Below are positions 1 through 7,418 of a DNA stretch of 64,000 nt, piece after piece. Below the pieces are notes generated by a model. The model saw nothing but the letters and a program-made list of their open reading frames with translations. It was not told where the DNA came from and made no database searches. The stretch covers positions 3,100,001-3,164,000 of the forward strand of contig NZ_JACCBN010000001.1 of NCBI RefSeq assembly GCF_013409505.1. Reading direction: 5' to 3'. The DNA is from Actinomycetospora corticicola (lineage in GTDB: Bacteria > Actinomycetota > Actinomycetes > Mycobacteriales > Pseudonocardiaceae). The first letter of the stretch is position 1, and every line of letters starts with the position of its first letter. The position numbers and the translations under genes were made by a program.

Positions 1-1
1 C

Positions 2-1162
2 GACCGCGGCGACTTCCCCGACCACCGCTGGCTGCCCTACCTCCAGCGCTCCGCCCTGACGCTCAAGGGCCTGACGTTCGCCCCGACCGGCGCGATCGCG
101 GCCGCGGCGACGACGTCGCTGCCGGAGACGCCGGGCGGCGGGCGGAACTGGGACTACCGGTACTCCTGGATCCGTGACTCGGCGCTCGCGCTGTGGGCGC
201 TGTACGCGCTGGGCTTCGACTGGGAGGCCAACGACTTCTTCTACTTCGTCGCCGAGGCCGCCGAGGCCGCGGGCGGGCACCTGCAGATCATGTACGGGGT
301 CGACGGGCGCTCGACCCTCGACGAGGAGGTGCTCCCCCACCTCGACGGGTACGAGGGCGCGTACCCGGTGCGGATCGGGAACGGGGCCTACGACCAGGCC
401 CAGCACGACGTCTGGGGCGCCGCCGTCGGCGCGATCTACCAGTACGTCCGCAGCCGGGACCGGCTCGACGACCGTCTGTGGTCCATCGTCGTGACGCAGG
501 TCGAGGCGGCGCTGGAGCACTGGCGCGGCCCCGGCCGCGGACCGTGGGAGGTGCGCGGCGAGCCGCAGCACTTCACCACGTCGAAGATCGCGTGCTGGCT
601 CGCCGCCGACCGTGGGGCGCGCCTCGCCGTGCTGCGCGGCGACGCCAAGCGGGAGGACCGGTGGCGCCGGGCGGCGGAGGAGATCCGGGAGGACGTCCTC
701 GCGCACGCCGTCGACGACCGCGGCGTGCTCTGCCAGCACTACGCGACGACGGGGCTGGACGCGTCGCTGCTGCTCATGCCGATCGTCGGCTTCCTCTCCC
801 CCGACGACCCCCGCTGCCGCGCGACCGTGCTCGCGATCGCCGACGAGCTCACGCAGGACGACCTGGTGCTGCGCTACCTCGTCGAGGACACCGACGACGG
901 GCTCTCCGGCGAGGAGGGCACGTTCACGATCTGCTCGTTCGCGCTGGTGTCGGCGCTGGCGGTGATCGGCGAGGTGGACCGCGCGACCGCACTGTGCGAG
1001 AAGCTGCTGTCGTCCGCCTCGTCGCTGCACCTCTACGCCGAGGAGATCGACCCGCACTCCGGGCGGCACCTGGGCAACTTCCCGCAGGCGTTCACCCACC
1101 TCGGCCTCATCCAGGCGGTGATGAACATCGTGCGCGCGGAGCGTCGGGCGGCGCGGCGCTGA
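2..1162 (+). CDS. Glycoside hydrolase family 15 protein (trehalase/glucoamylase type), 5' end missing
   Basis: Hydrolase of alpha-glucosides, probably the actinobacterial GH15 trehalase that splits trehalose into two glucoses in the cytoplasm. The reading frame is open from base 2, so the N-terminal beta-sandwich domain lies outside the window; 386 residues of the catalytic (alpha/alpha)6 barrel are visible. Family landmarks are NWDYRYSWIRDSA (about residues 50-62), the GH15 segment with a catalytic-site Arg-Asp, and a late EEGTFTICSF segment that carries the second conserved acidic pair. The gene ends just before a 57-bp palindrome that separates it from the convergent CoA-transferase gene. 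Family assignment is firm; trehalase rather than glucoamylase is inferred from actinobacterial homologues. Confidence 0.88.
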   Translation, partial: DRGDFPDHRWLPYLQRSALTLKGLTFAPTGAIAAAATTSLPETPGGGRNWDYRYSWIRDSALALWALYALGFDWEANDFFYFVAEAAEAAGGHLQIMYGVDGRSTLDEEVLPHLDGYEGAYPVRIGNGAYDQAQHDVWGAAVGAIYQYVRSRDRLDDRLWSIVVTQVEAALEHWRGPGRGPWEVRGEPQHFTTSKIACWLAADRGARLAVLRGDAKREDRWRRAAEEIREDVLAHAVDDRGVLCQHYATTGLDASLLLMPIVGFLSPDDPRCRATVLAIADELTQDDLVLRYLVEDTDDGLSGEEGTFTICSFALVSALAVIGEVDRATALCEKLLSSASSLHLYAEEIDPHSGRHLGNFPQAFTHLGLIQAVMNIVRAERRAARR

Positions 1163-1169
1163 CCCCCTC

Positions 1170-1226
1170 GTGGCAGGAAAGCGTCGTTGCCGGCGTGTAG
1201 TGACAGCAACGACGCTTTCCTGCCAC
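1170..1226. terminator. Long palindrome, family A, between convergent genes
   Basis: Perfect 21-bp arms (1170-1190 and 1206-1226, starting GTGGCAGGAAAG) around a 15-nt loop. It sits between the GH15 stop (1160-1162) and the CoA-transferase stop (1238-1240), so it can act as a terminator in both directions. There is no U-tract. The same arm sequence recurs at 3933-3989 and, in degenerate form, at 44206 and 49072. Confidence 0.75.
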
Positions 1227-1237
1227 CGGGGCGAGGG

Positions 1238-2491
1238 TCAGGCCCACTCCGGGGTGTCCGCACCGAGCTCGTGCGCCGGCGCGGACCACGTCCCGCCGAA
1301 CACCGGCGGCGGCACCTCGACGGCGTCGAGCGACTGCCGGACCGGCTCGACCGGCGGCGCGTCGGTGACCAGCTCCGGGTGCGCCCACAACCACTCGGCG
1401 GTGCGCGCGAGGGACAGCTCCCGGATCGAGCCGCCCCGCGTCGACCGCTCCGCGAGCCCGAGCAGCGCGGACGCGGCGACGAGGTAGCCCGTGGCGTGGT
1501 CGAGCGCCTGTGCGGGCAGGGCGCCGGGCCGTCCGTCGGTGCCGCACGCGACGGCGATCCCGCCCGCGGCCTGGACGATCGAGTCGAACCCGCGTCGCCC
1601 GGCCCAGGGACCGGTCCACCCCCACGCGTCGAGCCGCACGACGACGAGCCCCGGACGGCGGGCGAGCAGGTCCTCGGGCGCGAGGCCGAACCGGTCGAGC
1701 GCGCCGGGGCGGTAGCCGGTGACCACGACGTCCGCGCTCTCGGCCAGCTCCCGCAACCGCGGGTCGGACGCGTCGAGGACCGTCGTGCGCTTCCCGAGCC
1801 CCGTGTCGAGGTGCTGCGCCGGCAGCTCCGGCATCGACGGCGGGTCGACGCGCAGGACGTCCGCGCCGAAGAACGCCAGCGTGCGCGTCGCGACCGGTCC
1901 GGCGATCACGCGCGTCAGATCCAGCACCCGGGCCTTCCCGACGACGGGTGCGGCTCGCCCCTCGCGGCGCACGCGGACCAGCGGCTCGGCCGCGACCGCG
2001 CGATCCTGCTCCGTGGCCGCCCAGCTCGCCCGGTCGCGCACCGCCACCGCGATGCCGCCCCTCCCGACGACGAGCTCCTCCACCTCGAGGGCCGGGCGCG
2101 CGGCGATGGCCGCCGCGACCCCGTCGTCGTGAACACCGAGGGCGTCGAGCAGGTGGGCGCGGTGGTGGGGGTAGTTCGCGTGGGTGCGGACCCAGCCGTC
2201 GGCGGCGGGCCAGAAGCCCGAGAGCGGGGCGAAGCCGCCCGGCGTCGTGCCGTCGACGCGCAGCAGCTGGTCGGCGCGGAAGGAGCTGCCGACGCGGGCG
2301 GGATCGATCTCGGGCGCGCGCTGCCCGGCGGCCCCGGCCGCCGCGGCGACGGCGCCGAGCGCGAGCGCCTCGACCGGCAGCGGGCAGGCGAGCCCGGTGG
2401 AGGCGCCGGTCCAGCGCGGCTCCGGGGCCGGGCGGTCGGTGTCGAGGGAGCGCCAGAGGTCCTGCAGGGCCGCGTCAGCCGCGTCGATCAC
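1238..2491 (-). CDS. CaiB/BaiF family (family III) CoA-transferase
   Basis: Predicted family III CoA-transferase, moving CoA between carboxylic acids in the cytoplasm; substrate unknown. It has 417 residues, typical length. The family signature VLDLTRVIAGPVATRTLAFFG lies near residue 190, followed by GADVLRVDPP and GKRTTVLDASDP. The Asp of LDHATG in the C-terminal third aligns with the catalytic aspartate that forms the glutamyl/aspartyl-CoA anhydride in formyl-CoA transferase. The N-terminal ~180 residues are less conserved and may be a second, degenerate family III domain. Start is GTG at 2491; no strong Shine-Dalgarno sequence is visible. It is divergent from the GlcD-type oxidase gene, with a dyad between them that could control both. 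Confidence 0.85.
   Translation of the reverse strand: MIDAADAALQDLWRSLDTDRPAPEPRWTGASTGLACPLPVEALALGAVAAAAGAAGQRAPEIDPARVGSSFRADQLLRVDGTTPGGFAPLSGFWPAADGWVRTHANYPHHRAHLLDALGVHDDGVAAAIAARPALEVEELVVGRGGIAVAVRDRASWAATEQDRAVAAEPLVRVRREGRAAPVVGKARVLDLTRVIAGPVATRTLAFFGADVLRVDPPSMPELPAQHLDTGLGKRTTVLDASDPRLRELAESADVVVTGYRPGALDRFGLAPEDLLARRPGLVVVRLDAWGWTGPWAGRRGFDSIVQAAGGIAVACGTDGRPGALPAQALDHATGYLVAASALLGLAERSTRGGSIRELSLARTAEWLWAHPELVTDAPPVEPVRQSLDAVEVPPPVFGGTWSAPAHELGADTPEWA
1936..1948 (-). repeat. Dispersed 13-mer CCCGYCGTCGGGA (first of 17 exact copies)
   Basis: Exact copies on the + strand start at 4574, 10958, 19719, 19807, 22458, 28937, 36283, 45313, 48868 and 55433. Copies on the - strand start (lowest coordinate) at 1936, 10565, 22281, 27339, 29554, 41318 and 56677. 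The motif has 4-bp inverted ends (CCCG/CGGG). It is read in different frames as PVVGK, PSSGT, RRRE, PDDG or FPTTG, so selection on the protein does not explain it. The copy at 41318 is intergenic. At least seven single-mismatch copies were also seen (for example near 4300, 12971, 19696, 35335, 49873, 51596, 60648). Confidence 0.85.
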
Positions 2492-2523
2492 GCCGACGAC
2501 GATGTGGCTTTCCCGGCGTTCAG

Positions 2524-2548
2524 TGCAAGCAGTGACGCAGTGCTTGCA
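2524..2548. promoter_or_regulatory. Candidate operator dyad between divergent genes
   Basis: Perfect 8-bp inverted repeat TGCAAGCA (2524-2531) and TGCTTGCA (2541-2548) with a 9-nt spacer, lying just before the GlcD start and 33 bp from the CoA-transferase start. Such a dyad in a short divergent gap is typical of a dimeric repressor site. No regulator gene is adjacent, so the factor is unknown. Confidence 0.55.
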
Positions 2549-2562
2549 TCAGGATGCACGGC

Positions 2563-3936
2563 ATGAGCGACCTGGGGCACCGGCTGGTCGAGCTGCTCGG
2601 CGCGGCACACGTCCTCGAGGGGACCGACTCCCCCGACGACGCGCACGACGAGTCGCTCGCCGTCGCGCACGGGACCCCGGCGTTCGTGGTGCGGCCGGCG
2701 AGCACGGCGGACGTCGTCGGGATCGTGGCCGCGTGCCGGGAGAGCGGGACGCCGATCGTCGCGCGGGGGTCGGGGACCGGGCTCTCGGGCGGGGCGAACG
2801 CCCCGGACGGTGCCGTGGTGGTCTGCTTCGACCGGCTCACCGACGTGACCATCGACGACGTCGACCACGTGGCGGTCGTCGGGCCCGGGGTCACCCTCGC
2901 GCAGCTCGACACGGCGGCGCGCGAGCACGGCCTGACCTACCCCGTCCGCCCCGGGGAGCAGAGCGCGTCGCTGGGCGGGACGGTCGCGACGAACGCGGGC
3001 GGCATGCACGCGGTGCGCTACGGGGTGACCCGCGCGCACGTGCTCGGGCTGGAGGCCGTGCTCGTGGACGGCACCGTGGTGCGGGCCGGCGGGCGCCTCG
3101 CGAAGGTGTCGTCGGGCTACGACGTGGTGCAGCTGCTCACCGGCTCCGAGGGCACGTTGGCGCTGGTCACGGCGGTGGTGGTGCGCCTCCAGCCGTTCCT
3201 GCCGGTGCGCCGGACCGTGCTCGCACCGTTCCCCGACCTCCCGACGACGACGGCGGCCGTCGCCCGCGTCGTCGGCTCCGGGCTGGCGCCCGCGCTCTGC
3301 GAGTACCTCGACGACCCGACGATGGAGGCCATCTGCGCCGCCGCCGACCTGTCGCTGGGCATCCCCGACGACGTCCGGGCCGAGGCCGACGCCTACCTCG
3401 TCGTCGAGCTCGTGGGCCGCCGGGCGGAGCGGGTGGACGAGGACCTCGCGGAGCTGGGCGAGCTGCTCACCGCTCTCGGCGCACCCGACGTGTACGCCCT
3501 GCCCGAGGGGTCCGCGCGCCGGCTCGTCGAGGCCCGCGAGCAGACGTTCTGGACGATCAAGGCGCGGGGTGCGGACGAGATCGTCGACGTCGTCGTCCCG
3601 CGCTCGGCGATGGCGGAGTTCATCGGGCGCTCCCGCGAGATCGGCGCCGCGTACGGGTCGCGGGTGCTCGGCTGCGGGCACGCCGGCGACGGCAACGTGC
3701 ACTTCGCGGTGTTCCAGCCCGACCCCGACGCGTTGGAGAGCACGCTGCACGAGATCCTCGCGGCGGGCGTGGCGCTCGGCGGGGCCGTCTCCGGCGAGCA
3801 CGGCGTCGGGCGGGCGAAGGCGGCGGCGCTGGCCGAGCTCGGCGACCCCGGCGCGCTCGCCGTGATGCGCCGCGTCCGGGCCGCGCTCGACCCGGACGGG
3901 CTGCTCAACCCGGGATGCGGGGTCACCCCCACGTGA
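2563..3936 (+). CDS. FAD-linked oxidase, glycolate oxidase GlcD / D-lactate dehydrogenase type
   Basis: Flavoprotein of the FAD_binding_4 / FAD-oxidase_C family, oxidising a 2-hydroxy acid such as glycolate or D-lactate at the membrane. Visible landmarks: the FAD pyrophosphate-binding stretch VARGSGTGLSGGANAP, the segment SLGGTVATNAGGMHAVRYG, and near the C-terminus GCGHAGDGNVHFAVF and SGEHGVGRAK, which bind substrate and metal in this family. At 457 residues it has the usual length. I place the start at ATG 2563 because AGGA (2551-2554) is correctly spaced for it; an in-frame ATG at 2554 overlaps that ribosome binding site. The stop codon (3934-3936) lies inside the downstream palindrome. 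Which hydroxy acid is used cannot be told. Confidence 0.87.
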   Translation: MSDLGHRLVELLGAAHVLEGTDSPDDAHDESLAVAHGTPAFVVRPASTADVVGIVAACRESGTPIVARGSGTGLSGGANAPDGAVVVCFDRLTDVTIDDVDHVAVVGPGVTLAQLDTAAREHGLTYPVRPGEQSASLGGTVATNAGGMHAVRYGVTRAHVLGLEAVLVDGTVVRAGGRLAKVSSGYDVVQLLTGSEGTLALVTAVVVRLQPFLPVRRTVLAPFPDLPTTTAAVARVVGSGLAPALCEYLDDPTMEAICAAADLSLGIPDDVRAEADAYLVVELVGRRAERVDEDLAELGELLTALGAPDVYALPEGSARRLVEAREQTFWTIKARGADEIVDVVVPRSAMAEFIGRSREIGAAYGSRVLGCGHAGDGNVHFAVFQPDPDALESTLHEILAAGVALGGAVSGEHGVGRAKAAALAELGDPGALAVMRRVRAALDPDGLLNPGCGVTPT

Positions 3937-3989
3937 CAGGAGAGCGTCGTTGCTGCCACCGGACGACAGCAACGACGCTTTCCTGCCAC
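3933..3989. terminator. Long palindrome, family A, containing a stop codon
   Basis: Arms 3933-3955 and 3967-3989, 23 bp with one mismatch and one G-U pair, loop of 11 nt. The arm matches the palindrome at 1170. The single mismatch (GTGACAG in place of GTGGCAG) creates the TGA stop of the upstream oxidase gene. The convergent gene stops at 3995-3997. Confidence 0.75.
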
Positions 3990-3994
3990 GGGGG

Positions 3995-4657
3995 TCAGGG
4001 CGTCTTGAGCGCCGGCCGGTCCGGGTGGTCGGCCAGGATCACGAACGGCACCAGGTCCTGCGGGGCGACCTCGTCGTCGTACCGCGCGTAGGCGGGCAGC
4101 GTCCACGCCTCGTCGTCGGGAGTGCGGCGGGCGAGAGCGGCCGCCGACATCGCGACGTGCACCTCCAGCTCGGCCGGGAGACCCCGCCCGAGCAGCAGCG
4201 GGCCGTCGACGAGCACGACGCCGCCCGGACCGAGCGGCACCCGCTCGGCGCGCACGGCGCGGTCGGTCGCCACGTCCCACAGCCGCGGCAGCACCGGCTT
4301 CCCGACGACGGCGGGGGCGAGGACCTCGCGCACGAGGGCGCCGGCGTCGAGCCAGTCGTCGTAGAAGGAGTCCGGGTCGGTGCGGCCGCGTTCGAGCCGC
4401 ACCGACGCGGGGCGCAGGAAGTCCCACGCCGACACCCGCAACACCGGCCGGGACAGCCGTTGCAGGCGGTCGACCAGCCCGTCGGCCCACCGGTCCGGCC
4501 GGGCCGCGGCCGCGCCGTCCACGAGGACCCGCACCGCTCCCGGGGTCGAGCTCCGCTGCGCTCCGTCTCCCGACCCGCCGTCGGGAAGGGGCAGCGCGTG
4601 CACGGCCTCGACGAGCCGGTCGAGCAGGACGTCCGGGGCGAGGGGGGCGATCGACAT
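3995..4657 (-). CDS. Uridine kinase-like protein without a recognisable P-loop
   Basis: The protein (220 residues) resembles actinobacterial uridine kinase/P-loop NTPase-fold proteins in overall layout: VRVLVDG at the start of the fold, an RVSAWDFLRPAS segment where the family has its substrate-binding strand, SFYDDWLD, and VVLVDGPLLL. The Walker A region, normally GxxGxGKT/S directly after VxVDG, reads DGAAAARPDRWAD and has no glycine-lysine. ATP-dependent kinase activity is therefore doubtful. Start is taken at ATG 4657; an upstream in-frame ATG at 4720 would make the protein begin inside the palindrome at 4702-4734. Function unknown. Confidence 0.6.
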   Translation of the reverse strand: MSIAPLAPDVLLDRLVEAVHALPLPDGGSGDGAQRSSTPGAVRVLVDGAAAARPDRWADGLVDRLQRLSRPVLRVSAWDFLRPASVRLERGRTDPDSFYDDWLDAGALVREVLAPAVVGKPVLPRLWDVATDRAVRAERVPLGPGGVVLVDGPLLLGRGLPAELEVHVAMSAAALARRTPDDEAWTLPAYARYDDEVAPQDLVPFVILADHPDRPALKTP

Positions 4658-4701
4658 CGCCTCCACGATCCCAGGCCACCGCCGTGGCGACCTGCTGACG
4701 T

Positions 4702-4734
4702 CGGGTGTCAGCGGTGGCACACCGCTGACACCCG
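4702..4734. terminator. Hairpin terminator, family D element
   Basis: 15-bp stem (CGGGTGTCAGCGGTG pairing with its complement) and a 3-nt loop, directly downstream of the MHS transporter gene and upstream of the uridine kinase-like gene. The sequence 4689-4715 matches 35410-35436 (opposite strand) at 25 of 27 positions. Confidence 0.65.
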
Positions 4735-4742
4735 CGCGCCGC

Positions 4743-6095
4743 TCAGGCCTGCGCCCGCTCCCCCTCGACCACCGGCACGGTCGACCCGTCCTCGGAGTGC
4801 TCGTCGTACTCGTCCGGCGGCTTCGGGTGCATCAGGAGGAGCGCGATCAGCGACACCACCGCGCAGCCGATGATGTAGATCGAGATCCAGAACGTGCCAC
4901 CGGTGGCGGCGAGCACCGCCGTCGCGATCAGGGGCGCCGGACCGCCCGCCGTGATCGAGGCGAGCTGGTAGCCGAGGCCGGCACCGGTGTAGCGGACGCC
5001 GGTGCCGAACGACTCCGAGATCAGCGCCGCCTGGGGTCCGTACATCATGTCGTGGAAGACCAGGCCCAGGATCATCCCGAGGACGACCAGTGCCCCGACC
5101 CGCGTATCGAGCAGCGCGAAGTACGGGAACGCGTAGAGCCCGGTCAGCACGACCCCCGCGCCGTAGACCAGCCGACGGCCGAGCACGTCGGAGAGCCACC
5201 CGAAGAACGGCACGCTCACGATGCCGATCAGGGCGGCGACGATGAGGTAGAGCAGCAGGTCGGCGCGCTGCAGCTTCAGCTGCTGCGTGCCGTAGACCAG
5301 CACGAACGAGGTGAACAGGTAGAACGGGGCCTGCTCGGCGGTGCGGACGAACAACGCCTTGAGCACGTCGCGCCACTGGTACTTGAGCGTCTCGACCAGC
5401 GGCAGCTTCACCACCTTGCCGCTCGAGCGCACGGCGGCGAACGCGGGTGACTCGAGCACCGTCAGGCGCACGACCAGGCCGATCGCGATGAGCACGATCG
5501 AGGCGATGAACGGCCACCGCCACCCGCCGTTCAGGAAGTCCGGGCCGGCGAACGCCCAGACGACGAAGGTGCCGGTCGCGAGCCCGATCGGCACGCCCGC
5601 CTGCGGCCAGGCCGCCATCAGGCCGCGCTGGCGCCGGTGCCCCCACTCCATCGCCATGAGCACCGAGCCGCCCCACTCGCCGCCGACGCCGATGCCCTGC
5701 AGCACGCGCAGCACCGTCAGCAGGACGGGCGCCCAGACGCCGATCGTGTCGTAGGTCGGCAGCAGCCCGATGAGCACGGTCGCGCCACCCATGATCAGCA
5801 GCGTCGCGACGAGCGAGTACTTGCGGCCGATCCGATCGCCGTAGTGCCCGAAGATCGCCGCTCCGAGGGGACGGGCGGCGAAGCCGACGAACTGGGTGGA
5901 GAACGCGAGCAGGACGCCGCCCGAGGACGAGTTGTTGAAGAACAACGGGCCGAACACGAGGGCGGCCGCGGTGTTGTAGAGGAAGAAGTCGTACCACTCG
6001 ATGGTGGTGCCGACGGTGCTGGCGACGACGGCACGGCGCTTGATGCGCCGTCGGGCGACGGGATCGTTCAGCTGGGCTGCTGCAGCATCGGCCAT
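4743..6095 (-). CDS. MFS transporter, metabolite:H+ symporter (MHS) family
   Basis: Twelve-helix inner-membrane transporter of the MHS branch (shikimate, citrate, alpha-ketoglutarate and ProP-type symporters), 450 residues. The N-terminus carries the branch signature TTIEWYDFFLYNTAAAL, followed by ARPLGAAIFGHYGDRIGRK, the MFS loop 2-3 motif, and GVGGEWGGSVLMAMEW in helix 5. The C-terminus is hydrophilic (PKPPDEYDEHSEDG). Substrate is probably a carboxylate or osmolyte taken up with protons; it cannot be named. Start is ATG 6095. It is separated by 62 bp from the Septum_form gene and followed by a hairpin. Confidence 0.88.
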   Translation of the reverse strand: MADAAAAQLNDPVARRRIKRRAVVASTVGTTIEWYDFFLYNTAAALVFGPLFFNNSSSGGVLLAFSTQFVGFAARPLGAAIFGHYGDRIGRKYSLVATLLIMGGATVLIGLLPTYDTIGVWAPVLLTVLRVLQGIGVGGEWGGSVLMAMEWGHRRQRGLMAAWPQAGVPIGLATGTFVVWAFAGPDFLNGGWRWPFIASIVLIAIGLVVRLTVLESPAFAAVRSSGKVVKLPLVETLKYQWRDVLKALFVRTAEQAPFYLFTSFVLVYGTQQLKLQRADLLLYLIVAALIGIVSVPFFGWLSDVLGRRLVYGAGVVLTGLYAFPYFALLDTRVGALVVLGMILGLVFHDMMYGPQAALISESFGTGVRYTGAGLGYQLASITAGGPAPLIATAVLAATGGTFWISIYIIGCAVVSLIALLLMHPKPPDEYDEHSEDGSTVPVVEGERAQA

Positions 6096-6157
6096 GGCGA
6101 AGCATGGTGCGCGTCACACCCACACGGATGCAACGGGAACTTCACAGGACGGAAGAG

Positions 6158-6781
6158 TCAGATCACCGCGAAGCGGTCGGTCAGCTTCTGACCGTCCGAA
6201 CGGCTGATCACGCACGAGACCAACCGGCCGCCGGACGAGCCCGAAGCCGTGCCGTTGGGCTCGTCGAACACGGCCTGCGCCGGCACCACCGCCGCGACCC
6301 GCAGGTCGGACTTGTCGACCCCGCCCGACGACTCCGCCACCTGCCCGGAGGCGACCACCATCGCGCAGAACGCCCGCCCGTAGTCCGCGAACGCCGCGGC
6401 GCCGGGGTAGCTCACCTCGCGGCTGGAGTTCAGCGGCGTGCCGGTGCCGACCACCTCGACGTCGTGCGGATCGCCGCAGGGAGTGTTCGTCGAGTCCGTG
6501 TAGGCGGTCCCGGCCCCGAGGGTGCCCGTGGCGCACTGCCCGTCGAACAGCGTGAACGCGGGCAGGTCGCCGCCCGGCCCGAAGGTGTAGACGTCGGGCT
6601 GCGAGGAGAACGGCCGCCAGCCCCCCACCAGCGCGCCCGCGGCGAACACCACGAGGACCAGCAGGACCGCCGCCGCCCCCGTGAGGAGGCGGCGGTCGCG
6701 GAGGGCGCCGGGGAGCTCCAGTGGTCTCAGCTCTCCTGGTCCACGTGCAGCGCCTGCTGCTCGGCGCCCTCGGTCGGCCAC
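6158..6781 (-). CDS. Septum_form-domain membrane-anchored protein
   Basis: Protein of 207 residues: a short basic cytoplasmic tail, one transmembrane helix (LLTGAAAVLLVLVVFAAGALVGG, about residues 32-54, cut here for length), and an extracytoplasmic domain with four cysteines. The CGDPHDVEVVG segment is the hallmark of the actinobacterial septum-formation-related domain (Septum_form); disulfides between the cysteines are likely. Start at GTG 6781 overlaps the preceding DUF5709 gene by 55 bp; no later in-frame ATG or GTG precedes the helix. The role in cell envelope or septum is inferred from the family name, not shown here. Confidence 0.65.
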   Translation of the reverse strand: MADRGRRAAGAARGPGELRPLELPGALRDRRLLTGAAAVLLVLVVFAAGALVGGWRPFSSQPDVYTFGPGGDLPAFTLFDGQCATGTLGAGTAYTDSTNTPCGDPHDVEVVGTGTPLNSSREVSYPGAAAFADYGRAFCAMVVASGQVAESSGGVDKSDLRVAAVVPAQAVFDEPNGTASGSSGGRLVSCVISRSDGQKLTDRFAVI

Positions 6782-7278
6782 TCGTTCTCCACCGCGGAGA
6801 CCTCGCCGATCCGGTCGTCGGCCGGCAGACCGGTCTCCTCGGCGGCGTCCGCCGCGGACGACAGCCCGACCTGCACCTCGCCCTCGACCTGCGCCTCGAC
6901 GGCACCGTCGGGGTCGAGCGGGTCGGCGATCGGGGCGCCCGAGGTGCCGAGGTCGCCCACACCGTCGACGGCGTTCTCCGGGTCGTCGACCGACTCGTCG
7001 AGCTCCATCGCCGGGGTCGCCGCGACGGGGCGGCCCGGGGGCTCCTCGATGCCGTCGGTGACGTCGGGCTCCTCCTGCGGGAGGCGGTACGCGATGGTGT
7101 CGCGCTCCTCGGCGTTGTCGTCCCCGCCGAGCTTGACGTCGCGGCTGTAGTCCTCCGCGGTGTCCATGCCGTCCTCGAGCGGGTCGGCGCCCATCCGGTC
7201 CTCGTCGAGCACGACCGACGGCTCGTCGTCGAGGGGGCTGGTGTCGTTGTCGACGACGGCCTCGTACTGCTCACTCAC
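6727..7278 (-). CDS. DUF5709-family acidic protein
   Basis: Very acidic soluble protein of about 183 residues, low complexity (Asp, Glu, Pro, Ala), resembling the actinobacterial DUF5709 family. Recognisable segments are SPLDDEPSVVLDEDRMGADPLEDGMD and YRLPQEEPD near the N-terminus. GTG 7278 is taken as start because the acidic sequence SEQYEAVVDND begins there; an in-frame start at 7338 would add 20 residues unlike the family. Overlaps the Septum_form gene, so the two are probably co-transcribed. No function is known. Confidence 0.6.
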   Translation of the reverse strand: MSEQYEAVVDNDTSPLDDEPSVVLDEDRMGADPLEDGMDTAEDYSRDVKLGGDDNAEERDTIAYRLPQEEPDVTDGIEEPPGRPVAATPAMELDESVDDPENAVDGVGDLGTSGAPIADPLDPDGAVEAQVEGEVQVGLSSAADAAEETGLPADDRIGEVSAVENEWPTEGAEQQALHVDQES

Positions 7279-7356
7279 GGCGGTTCTCGCTCCCGGTAGG
7301 TCGAGTGCATCGTGCACGGTCGGGAGTGCGTTCCCCACAGGGGGTGTGGCTAACGC

Positions 7357-7402
7357 CAGGTGAGCAGAAAGTGGGCCTATAGCCCCACTTTCTGCTCACC
7401 TG
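7357..7402. terminator. Long palindrome, family B (CTATAG centre)
   Basis: 19-bp arms (7357-7375 and 7384-7402, starting CAGGTGAGCAGAAAG), centre CCTATAGC. It follows the stop of the acyl-CoA synthetase on the - strand. The flank also carries the GCGC-rich tail (GCGCTTCGCGCA) seen next to the other family B and C palindromes. Confidence 0.7.
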
Positions 7403-7418
7403 CGCTTCGCGCACACGG

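Noticed and set aside
4708..4720. ATG 4720 as start of the uridine kinase-like protein
   Set aside because: It lies inside the hairpin downstream of the transporter gene; ATG 4657 gives a better N-terminus.
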